Both the position numbers and the translations under genes were made by a program. The notes under the pieces were generated by a model. That model saw only the letters and a program-made list of their open reading frames with translations. It searched no databases and was not told the origin of the DNA. A stretch of 64,000 nucleotides of DNA. It comes from Ovis canadensis. Lineage: Eukaryota; Chordata; Mammalia; Artiodactyla; Bovidae. Location of the stretch: the NCBI RefSeq assembly GCF_042477335.2, contig NC_091262.1:38785001-38849000 (forward strand), read 5' to 3'. Shown here piece after piece: positions 1-32,600 of the stretch (position 1 is the stretch's first letter; every line of letters starts with the position of its first letter).

Positions 1-411
1 AAGGTTTAGCTCTGTTCTCCCACTTGGCAGCTTTTTGTGTTTTAGTTTTGATGTTTAATGTAACACTGGGACCCAACCTTGATGTGAAGATAAAGAGTGT
101 GTTAAGCTAAGTGTTACAGGCAGAATGATACATGGTGACTTGATAACACGTCAGAGGTGAATTTATGTGCAGGTGTACTCCACATATAGTGAGAGTATCT
201 GTCCAGTGTGGCAGCCACTAGCTACGTTTGGCTGTTGAATTAAATTAAATTTTTAGTTCCTCAGCCACATGATCCATGTTTTAAGTGCTGAACAGTGTCC
301 TTTTCTTTTTGGTAATACTATTAGGTGATCTTTCATTGCATTAAAACTTTGCCAGTGTACTTTTTCTTTGAAAAAGAATGTTAGTATTCAAGTGTTTTTT
401 TGTTTTCAAAG

Positions 412-500
412 CTCTTCTATCTTCCTGCCAAGAAGAATGTGGATTCCATTCTAGAGGATTATGCAAATTACAAGAAATCTCGAGGAAACACAGATAATAA
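412..500 (+). CDS. MORF4L1: MORF4L1 coding exon (fourth from last)
   Basis: The exon follows a T-rich tract ending in AG and is followed by GTAAG. It reads [20 protein letters not shown] and onward to GNTDN, ending two bases into the next Lys codon. That codon is completed by the first base at 977. Positions 1-411 are intron, AT-rich, with nothing else recognised. Confidence 0.96.
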
Positions 501-2746
501 GTAAGAAAATACACACATCTTTGAAGTATACCAAAGACACTTAAAACATTATTTCTGAATAAATTATCTGAAACATGTACTTTAAAACAATACCATCAGA
601 AACTAGCAAAATAGAATTTCATTGCTTAGACATAAGGTTTAGCTGGTAGACATTTATTAAAGGGCCAAGTCAGTAAATGTTCCAGGTGACATTGAAGAAG
701 CTAATCTATGTAACTGTGTGTATAACCATTTAAAACACAACTGTTTGAAAATGTGAAAACTAAAATCCATCCCTAACCTGTGTGTTGTAGTGTGCTCACC
801 AGTGGTTTGTTTTTTCAAATTGATTTCTCACCTCTTATTAAATCTCTGTTTAGCAGAGGTTCATTGTCATTGGTTTAGCATTTAATTTCTTACCCTCATG
901 TTTGTTGACTGAATGTTCATCTCTCAATTCATTCAGTGACCTGCTCTGAAGGTATATACTTTTGTTCCCTTGTCAGGGAGTATGCAGTCAATGAGGTTGT
1001 GGCCGGGATAAAGGAGTACTTCAATGTGATGCTGGGCACTCAACTGCTCTACAAATTTGAGAGGCCGCAGTACGCTGAGATCCTTGCGGACCACCCTGAT
1101 GCACCCATGTCCCAGGTGTACGGGGCGCCACATCTCCTGAGACTGTTTGGTAATGATCCCTTTTAGAAAAAAGTTTTACTTTTTCGCCTGGAGCCTTTGA
1201 TATTTTTGTCTTTCCTGATTTATATTAAGGGGTAACATAAAATAACATTCTAAAAGACTGTTTAATTCCAATTTGAACTTCTGTTTCATATATATTAAAA
1301 TCTAAAGTCAGTTTGTAAAATCATATGTCTTAAGGAAATTAGTGATGGTTGCATTTGCTCACATAATTAAAGTATATGCTCATAATGCTACCTTGGGTGT
1401 AACTTTGACTTCATTCTTTTTAAATAGTACGAATTGGAGCAATGTTGGCGTATACACCTCTGGATGAGAAGAGTCTTGCTTTATTACTGAATTATCTTCA
1501 CGATTTCCTAAAGTAAGTCTAAAAATTAATGCTTGAAGTTAAAAACATGAATTTATTTTAGTATACTGCAAATTACTCTCGATAGATTGGCACTGTAGAT
1601 ACTATAATAGAAATAAAGTAAAACAATATATGTTTAGCATAGTTAAAATGTCTCTTGTTATTTTGGGGATGAACTAGGGATGGCTTATATTTTTGGGAAA
1701 ATGGAAAGTGCAATCCTGATTTTTACAGTTTTCTGGAGGGCACTTTGGTAATATATATCAACATTTTAAATGACCAGCAGTTAGGCTTCTGGGAACCTGT
1801 CCTATAGAAATACTTTATATGCACAAAGATCTCCAAGCATGTTTATTAAATTGCTATTCATGGATAAAGGTAGGTTTACATATACTGATCAAGAAAGATG
1901 TCCAAGGTATGTCAATTTTAAAAAATTAGATTGCAATAGAGTTTGGTATGATCCTCTTTTTTGTAGAGAAGCATTTTCAGTCTTTGGAAAAGATTTGGAA
2001 AAATAAGTATTATTCTTAACAGTGAGTTATTTCTTGGACATAGTATTGGGAGAAGTAAAGTTTTTTAATTTTCCTAAAATGGCGCCATGTATTGTATAAT
2101 AATTTTAAAATCAGTGTGAACTTGGAAATTACCTAGCTTTTATAGTCTTTACCAGTGATGAATATTCTCTCCCCACAATTTCTTTATGAAAAGAAATTGA
2201 CATTTCTTGACATTTTGGGGCCCACTTGACATTTTAGGGCCCTTTGATTTTTATGGTGTTACTTTCTAGTTGAGATTTACTTGTCAACTTCTGAATCTAA
2301 TATTATGGATTTCAAAGAGCTAAAGAAGACACCCTAGCTGTTAACTCTTTCAGGGTAATGACACCTGTTAAGGGGTTAACAGGGTAATGACACCTGTTAA
2401 GGGTGGTCCCAAGCACTCAGGTTGGTATTCTAGTGACTCCTGTTTTTTGCTTCTTTGAAATAAGGGGAGTAATTCTAGACTTCGATCTTTTTTATGCATT
2501 GTTGTCTGGTATGTAACCCTATTTATCTGAGTTGTAATTAAATGGTTGTGATATGTATTTTAAAGTGCTTTGTGTGGCTTCTGTATGTAATTGATAAGAT
2601 CAAAATAAGATCAAAATACAATTCTTTTTCATACTTGTAATGAATAACATTTCATTTTTAGATACCTGGCAAAGAACTCTGCAACTTTGTTTAGTGCCAG
2701 TGATTATGAAGTGGCTCCCCCTGAGTACCATCGGAAAGCTGTGTGA
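412..2746 (+). CDS. MORF4L1: MORF4L1 (MRG15), 3' part: last four coding exons
   Basis: MORF4L1 encodes a nuclear chromatin reader, a subunit of NuA4/TIP60 acetyltransferase and Sin3/HDAC complexes. It has an N-terminal chromodomain and a C-terminal MRG domain. Only the end of the MRG domain is here. Exons at 412-500, 977-1149, 1428-1512 and 2662-2746 all have AG/GT borders and join in phase into 143 codons plus a TGA stop. The reading begins LFYLPAKKN and ends [12 protein letters not shown], the typical MRG15 C terminus. The upstream exons, including the chromodomain, lie before the window. I see no frameshift or stop, so this is the spliced gene and not one of the intronless processed copies this family is known for. 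Product and boundaries are seen in the sequence; the role is family knowledge. Confidence 0.97.
977..1149 (+). CDS. MORF4L1: MORF4L1 coding exon (third from last)
   Basis: Acceptor TGTCAG, donor GTAATG. It encodes the core of the MRG domain: [19 protein letters not shown], then [18 protein letters not shown] and APHLLRLF. It ends one base into a Val codon. The intron before it (501-976) holds nothing recognisable. Confidence 0.97.
1428..1512 (+). CDS. MORF4L1: MORF4L1 coding exon (second from last)
   Basis: Acceptor AAATAG, donor GTAAGT. It encodes [20 protein letters not shown] then LNYLHDFLK, the conserved helices near the end of the MRG domain. The flanking introns (1150-1427 and 1513-2661) are AT-rich. 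The second contains the short tandem duplication listed at 2351. Confidence 0.97.
2351..2403. repeat. Short tandem duplication in MORF4L1 last intron
   Basis: A 29-bp unit starting CAGGGTAATGACACCTG is repeated about 1.8 times with no mismatch in the overlap. It looks like a recent replication-slippage duplication. Confidence 0.85.
2662..2746 (+). CDS. MORF4L1: MORF4L1 terminal coding exon
   Basis: The acceptor is TTTTTAG. The exon reads [20 protein letters not shown] then EYHRKAV and a TGA stop at 2744-2746. The 3' UTR continues in the same exon. Confidence 0.97.
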
Positions 2747-3405
2747 GGCGCGTGCACCCACCCATGTTTGATCTCTGTAAACACCTTTTTGTTTCTTAGT
2801 CCTTCTCTTGTACAATGTACTTTGGAAATGTTCGTGTATAACAAAATTGATGTTTGTTTTCTGTTTGATTTTAAACAGAGAAAATAAAAGGAGTTACAGC
2901 TCCTTTTTTCTTTCCTTTTTTTCATTTCAAAGTTGCTACCAGTGTATTCAGTGATGGACAACAGAGAGACATACTGTAGAGCGTTTTATTGCTTAGTTGA
3001 CAAAGCTGCTTTTGAACGCTGGTGGTTTCTATTCCTTTGACACTACGCACTTTTGTAATATGTGTTAATGCTATATGACAGAATGCTCTGATTACTAGTG
3101 CCAAAGGTTCAATTCAGTGTATATAACTGAACACTCATACATTTGTGCTCCCCCTTTTTTTTATGGTGCTTAAAGTAAAGATCCCATCCTTTGCGAGTCA
3201 TCCATCCATGTTGTTCCTTAGGCATTTTATCTTTGCTCAGATTGTTGAAGAACGGTGGCTTGTTTCATGGTTTTTGTATTTGTGTCTAATGCACGTTTTA
3301 ACATGATAGACGCAATGCATTGTGTAGCTACAGTTTTCTGGAAAAGTTAATCTTTTAGAAATTGTTTTTCAGATCTTCAATAAATTTTTTCTTTAAATTT
3401 CAAGG
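2747..3405 (+). other. MORF4L1: MORF4L1 3' UTR
   Basis: AT-rich, repeat-free sequence runs from the stop to an AATAAA at 3379-3384, followed by a T-rich stretch and a GT-rich downstream element. An earlier AATAAA at 2883-2888 could give a much shorter UTR. The exact cleavage site is inferred. Confidence 0.75.
3379..3384 (+). terminator. MORF4L1: MORF4L1 distal polyadenylation signal
   Basis: A canonical AATAAA about 630 bases after the stop, with TGTGTGTGT-like sequence about 60 bases downstream. The alternative proximal AATAAA is at 2883-2888. Confidence 0.7.
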
Positions 3406-3685
3406 AGCAGTGTACTTGTGTGGATGCATTACAGAACCTTTGTGTATTGTGTGTGTCTTCTCATGTTCAGACAGTGATTTTTCTTTGAGGTGAGTGATTC
3501 TTGTTTTCTGTGGGATGAGAAGTTTGGCTTCCTGATCTGTCTTCAGTATCTACCTTCATCTGCCAGAGCAGCTTTGGTTGTCTGCTCTCTTGAGTTCTGG
3601 CTGAAAAGTTAGAAGTTTGTATGACTATTTTTCTACTTTTCATAGAATGTAAATTTTGAGCATTGAGGGAGTTTTAGCTGTTTGA

Positions 3686-3970
3686 CAGCTGCTGCTGCTG
3701 CTGTTGCTAAGTCGCTTCAGTCGTGTCTGACTCTGCGACCCCAGAGACGGCAGCCCACCAGGCTCCCCTGTCCCTGGGATTCTCCAGGCAGGAACACTGG
3801 AGTGGGTTGCCATTTTCTTCTCCAATGCATGAAAGTGAAAAGTGAAAGTGAAGTCGCTCAGTTGTGTCCGACTCTTAGCGACCTCATGGACTGCAGCCTA
3901 CAGGCTCCTCCGTCCATGGGATTTTCCAGGCAAGAGTACTGGAGTTGGTTGCCATTGCCTTCTCTGTGTG
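3686..3970 (-). repeat. Bov-A2 SINE (dimer)
   Basis: Two tandem Bov-A monomers, each containing the phrases AGTCGTGTCTGACTCT or GTTGTGTCCGACTCT and GGATTTTCCAGGCAAGAGT. A GCTGCTGCTGCTG run marks one end. This is a bovid-specific SINE; the borders are approximate. Confidence 0.9.
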
Positions 3971-4441
3971 ACTGCTAGCCTTTTGCTAATTGTTTGAGGT
4001 GTTTACTAACATTATTCAGTGCCTAAAATTTGAGCTCCTTCCCCCAACTTAAATACAGACCTCCTTGAGAGGGTTTGACTTGTGTTTCCTTGACCTCCCT
4101 CACCTTTGTTCTGTGGAAGTTCTTGAAATTAAAGTCGTCTCATCTCTGCTTCTAGGAGCATCCCATGATTTCCTTTCTGTTTCCCTGTACAGTCCTTCCT
4201 GCCTTAGTGCCCAGGTATTCCTGGGAATGGTTACAAACCATAGAATCTACTGGCCAGAAGCTGGGCTCATGCAGAGAGCTAAGCGCAGAGCTGTTTTTAT
4301 TTTTCCCCAGCTGTGTGAACGTCACTCACTGTTTGAGGCTCAGTCTGTTTTTGTCTGAGAGATGAGGTTAAAACAACATACCAGACGGTGGTTATGTACT
4401 GTTGACAGGTGAGTTGTCATTGTGATGAAGGAGAATGCTGC

Positions 4442-4556
4442 ACTTAGTTGATCACTCATGTTTGACTCTGTGACCTCATGGACTGTAGCCTGCCAAACTT
4501 CTCTGTCCATGGATTCTCCAGACAAGAACACTGGAAAGGGCTGCCATGCTCTGCTC
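4442..4556 (-). repeat. Bov-A type SINE fragment
   Basis: A single diverged monomer with TTTGACTCTGTGACC and TCTGTCCATGGATTCTCCAG. It is older than the copy at 3686, judging by its mismatches. Confidence 0.75.
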
Positions 4557-7500
4557 GATGAAGAATAGCTCTCATTTTACCCTGGTTGTCCTGGGACAGA
4601 ATCAGTCAGCTCTGGGATCTTTTTCCCTCTTTGTGGCTTGGCAAAGAGATGGCTCAGCAGATGTGACTTTGCTCAAAGGAAGAACAGGCTGAGACTGGAG
4701 GCTGAATTGCAGAGGTTCCCCCACTGCTGACAAGGCCACCTCGTCAGCCTGGAAGCACCACTGTCAACACAGACGCCTCGAGGTTCCCAGCGCCACCCCA
4801 TCTACATGGACCCTCTCGGTGCTCATCCTCAGTGTCCCCTAGTGAGTCAGGAAACCTTAGAAGGTTGGCACCTTTGCTGGTTCGAGGTTTTCCTGTCACC
4901 TAAGCAGATTAGAGGTGTGTGTGGGTGTCTAGAATGCCTCTGCTTGTGAGCTTTCAACAGTCACTTGCACAGTAACCTCATGCTTTCTTTTCCTCATCGG
5001 AGACTTCATTGTCCAGGGGAGCGGTGAGATTCTCTGCCAGCAGGCTCAGCATGGGGTTCACAGATCTGTCTTCAAAGTTTTCGCAACTTCTGCAAATTCA
5101 ATCCCACAAGAAAGTTGCCAGAGTAGTAGATGAGTACTTCTTGTGTGCTCTCCACTTCTCAGATTAACCTCTTGTCTTTGTCACATTTTTGTGCACACAT
5201 GCACTCTCCACAGAAAATCACTTTATTTCTCTGAATGATTTGAAAGTAAAAATAATTGCATTTTTAAGTCTCAGTGCAAGATCCTGTGTGAGAAAAGCTG
5301 GACTAGAGATTTCATTATACACTAATTTATTGGAGGGGGAGGAGATGGAGAGGGTTAACAATATTCTCTGTCCAGAAATAGGGCACTGTTAACTTTTGAA
5401 AAAGGTAGGCCAGGTCAAGTTGACACTGATCTAGGAGCCACATACTAAACTAATTGGTTGAACTCGAGAGGGTTTTTTTTATTTTTCAGTTTTTTTTATT
5501 TTCAAGAGGGTTTTAAATGGCTCATGTGCAGTGAAGAGTATTGGGGAGCCTCCCTTCTCTATTTCTCTGGCAAACCCTCAGAATAAGGAGAGGGGAGCAG
5601 GACCTCTTCAGGTGGCTTACAGGAAGGGACAGATAATAGGTCATGTAGACTTCCTAAACAGCTTTGGGGAAAAAACACAAATACAATTCTAAGGGGAAGC
5701 TTTATCCATAGAATAGTAAGAGGTGTTGCCAACTGGTATGATCCACTTGGGCAGTTTTGGGAAGAACTGTGCCTCCCTCACCCCTCACTCCCCTGTGACA
5801 CATGATCATGTCTTTCGTATTTGTCTTGATTTGTCCAAAGTGGCAAGAAGGTCATCATTTCAGCTGGCTCTGGCCCTCTCCTAAACCCCTCCATCATGCT
5901 CAGGTAGCTCTGAAATCCACCATGTGCCCTGATCTCCTGCACCCCTGCGTTTGTAGTGCAGCCTGGGGGGAAGGCAGGTGGGTAAAGTGCCCCCTTCGCT
6001 GTGAGATCTAGCAATAAAGCAGATACTGTATCTTAGTCCCTACAATGCCTTTGCGTATTTCTTAGCTCAACACTGGAATTGGAGAGGGATATAATTAACA
6101 GCCCCAGGATTTTAGTTACAAAGATGTATGTGCCTTGTTGAAGGAAAGTTGACCCAGATTAATGGTTTTGATTCTTCTTCACAACCATTCCAAGTTAAAT
6201 GCTGTTAGCCATGTGGTGCAGGTCCTCCTGTATCTTTTCCTGTGTACAGACAGACACGTTTTCACTGGGGCCAGGGCCAAGGGGACAGATGAGCCCCGAG
6301 GGGCCCTGCTGTCCTGTGGTCTCGATAAGCCAGTTGTCAGATGGCCATGCAGAGGGGCTTGCCAGGCTGGGCTGGTCCCAGCACCCTCAGGAGAATCTGG
6401 TTTGGGAAAGGTGCAAAAAAACCAAACTGAAATAGTCTTAAGTATTGCTTTATTCATGTTGCAACACTTAAATGTTGAGAATAAATAGAAAAGTAGGAAT
6501 TGAAAATAAGGAAGAAGAAAGATGGGTGGATGGTCTCATAACAGATGGATATGCTTTGTCACGCAGCCTTGGGGGAGACTGGAGGGCAGCCAAGCCTGGG
6601 GGCATGTCTCCTGCCCCCGGGAAGGGTTGGGGTGGAGGTGGGCCTCAGGGTGTTGGGTCTGGGAGTGATGGAGGTTAGACAAACCTGAGGGCTTGGTGTG
6701 TCCTTCATCTGATGTTCTCTAGCATGAAGTTATCCATGAGCAGAGCTGTAGCTCTGATCTGCACTTGTCCAGTGGGTCTGGCAGTGGTGGCATTATGGTG
6801 GCATTGATATCCCCACCCCGTCCCACCCCTTTGGTGAGCATACACAGGAAAGACCACATGCTTGCCACCATGTGCACGGGTAGGAGACTACTCTGTGCTT
6901 TAATTCAGGGACCAGATCATCCTACCTTTCCTGGTGCCAGAGCTGGAGACCCAAAGATGCCCCTAGGGGCAGGTTGTTCTGGTCCAATCAGAGGTTCCTG
7001 GTTGGACCTGTGTCACCAGCTTGGGACATGCTCTTTCATTTTTACTTTCCCAGTGATGCTCAGGCCTTTATGTCCATAAGTGATGAATCTTACATCAGTG
7101 CCTTCCTCTTTGATCACCCATCCCCTAAATGTCAAGAGAATTCCAAAGGTCAGTTTTTCCCAAGCTGGACTGGGACACCACACTAATTGTGGTGATCACA
7201 GTGTCGCTGACGAAAGTCCGTTGGCCTGCCTGCGCTCTGGGGACACATGCATAGGGCTGCGGGGCACCCCGCTCTGGGCCCTGGAACTGCTCTCCTTGGC
7301 TGTCACTGTTCAGCCTTCCTTCCCTGGAGCAGGACATCTGCCAGGATCCTTGCAGGCTTCTGTCAGCTCTTCCCTTGAACCTCCTGATTCAAATCTGGGC
7401 CAGCCACCAGGGTCTCTGCCCTTCTGCGGGGGGCAGAGTGGTGTCCCCTTCAGGGTCTTTCCTGCCATGTGCCTGCTTCAGGGCCATCCCAGACTACCCC

Positions 7501-8734
7501 CATGGCTGTCCCCAATTTCATCCTCTGGTTTCCTGTGCAGACTGGTCCACCCTGCCCCCTGGAATCCAGAGTGGCAGTCTTGGCTGAACCTCACGGTGTC
7601 TGCAGAGCCTCACACAGTAAACCCCTTTCCCCGCCTGGAATAGCTTGCTGCTCTTAATCTCACATAGTCACAGCCAAGGGATTCTCCTGTAATAGTGAAC
7701 ATCCGTTCTCTGTTTCTAGCTTAGACTCAAATTCTCTAAGAATCATAGAAAGTAAATGGTGCTACCCTTCAGATACCCCCTTGTATTAATACCAGCCAGC
7801 ATCCCTGCACGAGAAAAGGGCCACTCGAGGGGTAGTTGGAGGAGAGTTTACGAAAGGCTTGTCTGCCAAGGAGGGAGGAACTGAGTGGAGTTGGGTGACT
7901 GAAGCCCCAGCACGGAGCCTGGCGTGCAGCAGGTGCTTAATAATTACGAGGCACTGATGTGCACAGGTGGAACCTTCACAGTAGTTGGATGTGAGACCTG
8001 GCGGGGTGGTTCTTGGCTATCTTCAGAGGCGAAAAGGTGACTTGGTTCTGAATGTAGCTCCCAGACCTGACTTGCATGCTTGAGCAGAGATAACCCTCTT
8101 CTGAGCACTAAGGGCCAGATGTGACACTGGCTCCTCCAAATGCCACCTGAGTCATGTCACGCACCAACAGACCTGTTCTTAGAGGGAGAGGCCTTGGTTA
8201 CTTAATGTTGATGGTGGCAAGCGTGGGCCCTGGTGTTCCACAGTTTACTTGTCTTGACGTTTCTAGGTCTTGAGTACACACAGACATATTTGTCTGAACG
8301 TAGCCTACTGCATTCATCAGGGTGGTTTTAGTTGGATATGATAGTTGTAACTCAGAACTAGCTCAGAGTTCATTGGCTTATGTAACTGACAACTCTGTGG
8401 AAAGGCTTCAGGCATTGATCCAGATGCTTAAACTGTGTTCTCTGGAATGCTTCATCTCTTGACCCTGCTTTCCTCTATTTTGGCTTCATTTTCAATTTTG
8501 GCATTTTCACATTTCAGCAGAGTGGCCAAACAGGAAGCTGTAAGTTATATCTTAGTAACTTGGTCACCCAGGGAAGAGGCCCCACTCTGCCCTGCCCTCC
8601 TTTTTTGGCTTAAAGCACCACACACACATTCATTATTGACAGTTTGGGAAATCACTCTCACTGAAACTAAAATCAGTTTTCAGCAGGCTGCATTCATTCT
8701 GGCGGCTCTAGGGAAGAATCCATTTCTAAACCCT
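4557..8734. other. Intergenic spacer, MORF4L1 to CTSH
   Basis: I see no gene here. Open frames in this stretch have no recognisable protein pattern and no convincing splice context. A MIR-like fragment lies near 7900-7960 (GTGCTTAATAATTACG style ending). The rest is ordinary unique-looking DNA. Confidence 0.6.
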
Positions 8735-8872
8735 CTTGTTTTTTAACTTGAAGTGTAATCGACCTGTATTAGACCAACACTGTGTTAGTTCCAGATGTAC
8801 AGCAGGCTGCTGTAATATTTTTATATGTTACAAAGTGATCACCAGAAGAGCCTTTTTGATGCTTCCCACAAA
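8735..8872. repeat. L1-derived fragment
   Basis: It matches the L1 3'-region pattern: a TGAAGTGTAATCGACC-like start, GTGTTAGTTCCAGATGTAC, then TTACAAAGTGATCACC. It is diverged, so the subfamily is not assigned. Confidence 0.6.
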
Positions 8873-9388
8873 ATCCCACGTTCACTGCTTCTGACTCACC
8901 CATCTTGAGCCCTGTGCGGCTCCCTGGACCAGTCACCATGGCTGGGAGGGTGAAGCCTGTCATTCACAGGCCTAGGTCACATGGTCCTGGAGAGGGGCCG
9001 TGGGTGAAGGTAAGTATCCTTCCAGTAAAACCTCAGGGACTCGGGTACAGGAGGGCGTACAGGAGCCTGTCACTGTCCGGGTTTTCCAGATTCACTGGTG
9101 TGTTTCCCTCCTCTTATCTCCCAGACTTGACTCCCTGCCACATACAGGCCTCCACACAGCTGTGCCGCCATGCTCTGCCCCTACTGAGCCCTTGACATCT
9201 TCTGCCCTTTACGTGGAATGCCTTCACTGTTCCTCATTAAAAAAGCCCATTCAGCTCAGCGCAGAACTCTTATCTCTGAAGGGCCTGGTTTCTTGGGTGC
9301 AGAGCCAGTGCCTAGCTACATGGGTAGCCGCCTGTGGAAATCCCACACAACACACAACCCTAGACAGGCTTTTCTTAAGGAACAATTC

Positions 9389-9519
9389 AGGGACTTGCTT
9401 GGTGGTCCAGTGGTTAGAACTCTGCACTTCCACTGCAGGGGGCACTGGTTTAATCCCTGGTTGGGGAACTAAGATCCCACATTCCACTTGGTGCCGCAAA
9501 AAAAAAAAAAAAAAAAAAT
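9389..9519 (+). repeat. tRNA-derived CHR-type SINE
   Basis: It starts GGGACTTGCTTGGTGGTCC, carries GCACTTCCACTGCAGGGGGC and ATCCCTGGTTGGGGAACT, and ends in an A tract. Confidence 0.85.
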
Positions 9520-9960
9520 TCACATACTGTAAAATTCACCCTGTAAAAGTATAAAACTCAGTGCATTTAAGTATATTCACTGGGTTGTGCAAGCCACCAC
9601 CGTCGATAACTGCAGAATATTTTCAAGGCCCCCAAAAGCAAGCCCAGACCCATAAGCAGTGTCTCCGTCCTCCTCCCCAGCGGTCGGCAGTCACCAGTCT
9701 GCCTTCTGATTCTGTGGATTTACCAGCTTTGGACATCGTGGGTGGATGGAATCACACAACCTGGGGTCTTTCACTGACACACTATAGTATTTCTGAAGTT
9801 TATCCCTGTGGTAGCCTGTATCAGAACTTCCTTCCCTTTTATGTCTGAACAACATTCTGTCATACACATAGACCACATTTTCTTCATTTCTGTCAGATGA
9901 TGAATGTGGTTATTTTGACATTTGGGTAATTATGAATACAGCTGCTGTAAATGACACGAA
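9520..9960. repeat. Old L1 3' fragment
   Basis: It has the AAAATTCACCCTGTAAAAGT and CTCAGTGCATTTAAGTATAT style text of mammalian L1 3' regions, and later AATACAGCTGCTGTAAATG. It is heavily diverged and flanked by CHR SINEs on both sides. Confidence 0.65.
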
Positions 9961-9963
9961 AGC

Positions 9964-10086
9964 TTTTTTTTTTTTTTTTTTTCGCTCTCCAGGCAGCATG
10001 TAGGATCTTTGTTCCCCCACCAGGGTTTGAACCCATGACCCTGCAGTGGGAGTGCAGTCTTAACCACTGAACTGCCAGGGAAGTCT
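9964..10086 (-). repeat. tRNA-derived CHR-type SINE
   Basis: The T tract at the start is the poly-A tail in reverse. It contains GTTCCCCCACCAGGGTTTGA and ends ACTGCCAGGGAAGTC, the standard 5' end of this family read in reverse. Confidence 0.85.
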
Positions 10087-10574
10087 GGAAAGCTTTTCTC
10101 GTTAGGAAAGTGTGACCTGTAGGAAAAACAGCACCAACTCATGCTGCAGACCCTGCTCCCCAGGGGCCGGAGGCTCCACAGCTACACATTGGGATGGTGG
10201 ATGTGGCAGGAGGGTCAGGGGAAGGGGCTGGTAAGGGAGACATAGGGGCCATCCCAAGGGGTAGGGCAGGCGAGCTGGGAGCGGGAAGCTGAGCATGGGT
10301 TAGCCACGTGGAGAGTAAGGCTTCCTAACCGATGCTGTGGGTTGATGTCACTCTCTGCCAGAGCCTGGTGTATTTCCTCCTCCCTCCCCACATGCTCAAA
10401 ACATCAAGCAAAATCTGCTCTTTTATCCAGGGTCCTCCACCTGGGAGACAGCTGCACCAGCACCCTTGCATGCCATCCTTCCAGCCAGAGAGCCAGCCAC
10501 CCCTGGGTGCCTCCCTCTTAGGAGACGGCCTGGAGACAGACCTAGACCCCAGCCCACAGCACAGACCTGGCTCA

Positions 10575-10938
10575 GGAGGTGCCCACTGCAGGTTTATTAA
10601 AGACCACAGAAGAGAGTGGAGCTTTTCCCCAATGTGAAATGCAGCCCTTCTGGGAAGAAAGAATATTCCTTGTCCACAAGGGGTTGATCAGTGAGAAACC
10701 ATGTGTGAGGCACGCGGCTGGTGGTGACCTCTGCAGCAGACGACGTGGGCAGGCTTGTTGCTCCATGGGATTCACCTCCCAGTTTTTTCTGGGTTTCCAG
10801 GCTTGGCATGGGGGTGAGGTACAAAGTGCAGGGCCACGGGTTAGGGGTGGTCTCCCAACATGTCCTCCAGGGCAGGATCTTGGGCCCCCGACTGCCTGGT
10901 CCTCGCTTTCTCCACTGACCCGTCATTGCCACTGGGGC
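10575..10938 (-). other. CTSH: CTSH 3' UTR
   Basis: The non-coding end of the last CTSH exon. It runs from the stop (10939-10941) to just past the AATAAA on the minus strand (10593-10598). It contains no repeats. The cleavage point near 10575 is inferred from the usual 10-30 base spacing. Confidence 0.8.
10593..10598 (-). terminator. CTSH: CTSH polyadenylation signal
   Basis: AATAAA on the minus strand (TTTATT on the plus strand), about 340 bases past the stop codon. It is the only canonical signal in the terminal exon. Confidence 0.8.
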
Positions 10939-32284
<21,346 letters not shown>

Positions 32285-32600
32285 CGCGGCGGCTGTGACG
32301 GCTCGGCCGGCGCACTGGCTTGCAGGGCTGCGGGGCAGGCGGCCAAAATGTGCACGGGACAGCAGGAGGGGCGGGGCCGGGCGGCGGGCGGGGCGAGGGG
32401 AAGGGGAGGGAGGGGGATTGGAGGAGGAGACGAAGCGGGGGAGGAGGAGGGGGAAGAGGTGGAGGCAGCAAAACAACCCGGGGAGCCCTTGCGGCTGAAA
32501 GACGGTGGCCTTCGACTTCCCTCGGTCTCAGTCGCCTCCTTCTTACCCTCTTCTCATCTTTCACCTCTCCTCCGGGGACCACTCCCCTTCTCTGCAAGGA

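Noticed and set aside
7080-7643. 187-codon open frame on the plus strand
   Set aside because: No protein family pattern, no splice context, and it lies in the MORF4L1-CTSH spacer with GC-rich composition. It is likely a chance frame.
32285-32476. In-frame upstream extension of CTSH exon 1 starting at an ATG at 32476
   Set aside because: It would place 64 low-complexity Pro/Arg-rich residues before a classical signal peptide. The GC-rich island simply lacks stops. The start at 32284 gives the family length of 335.
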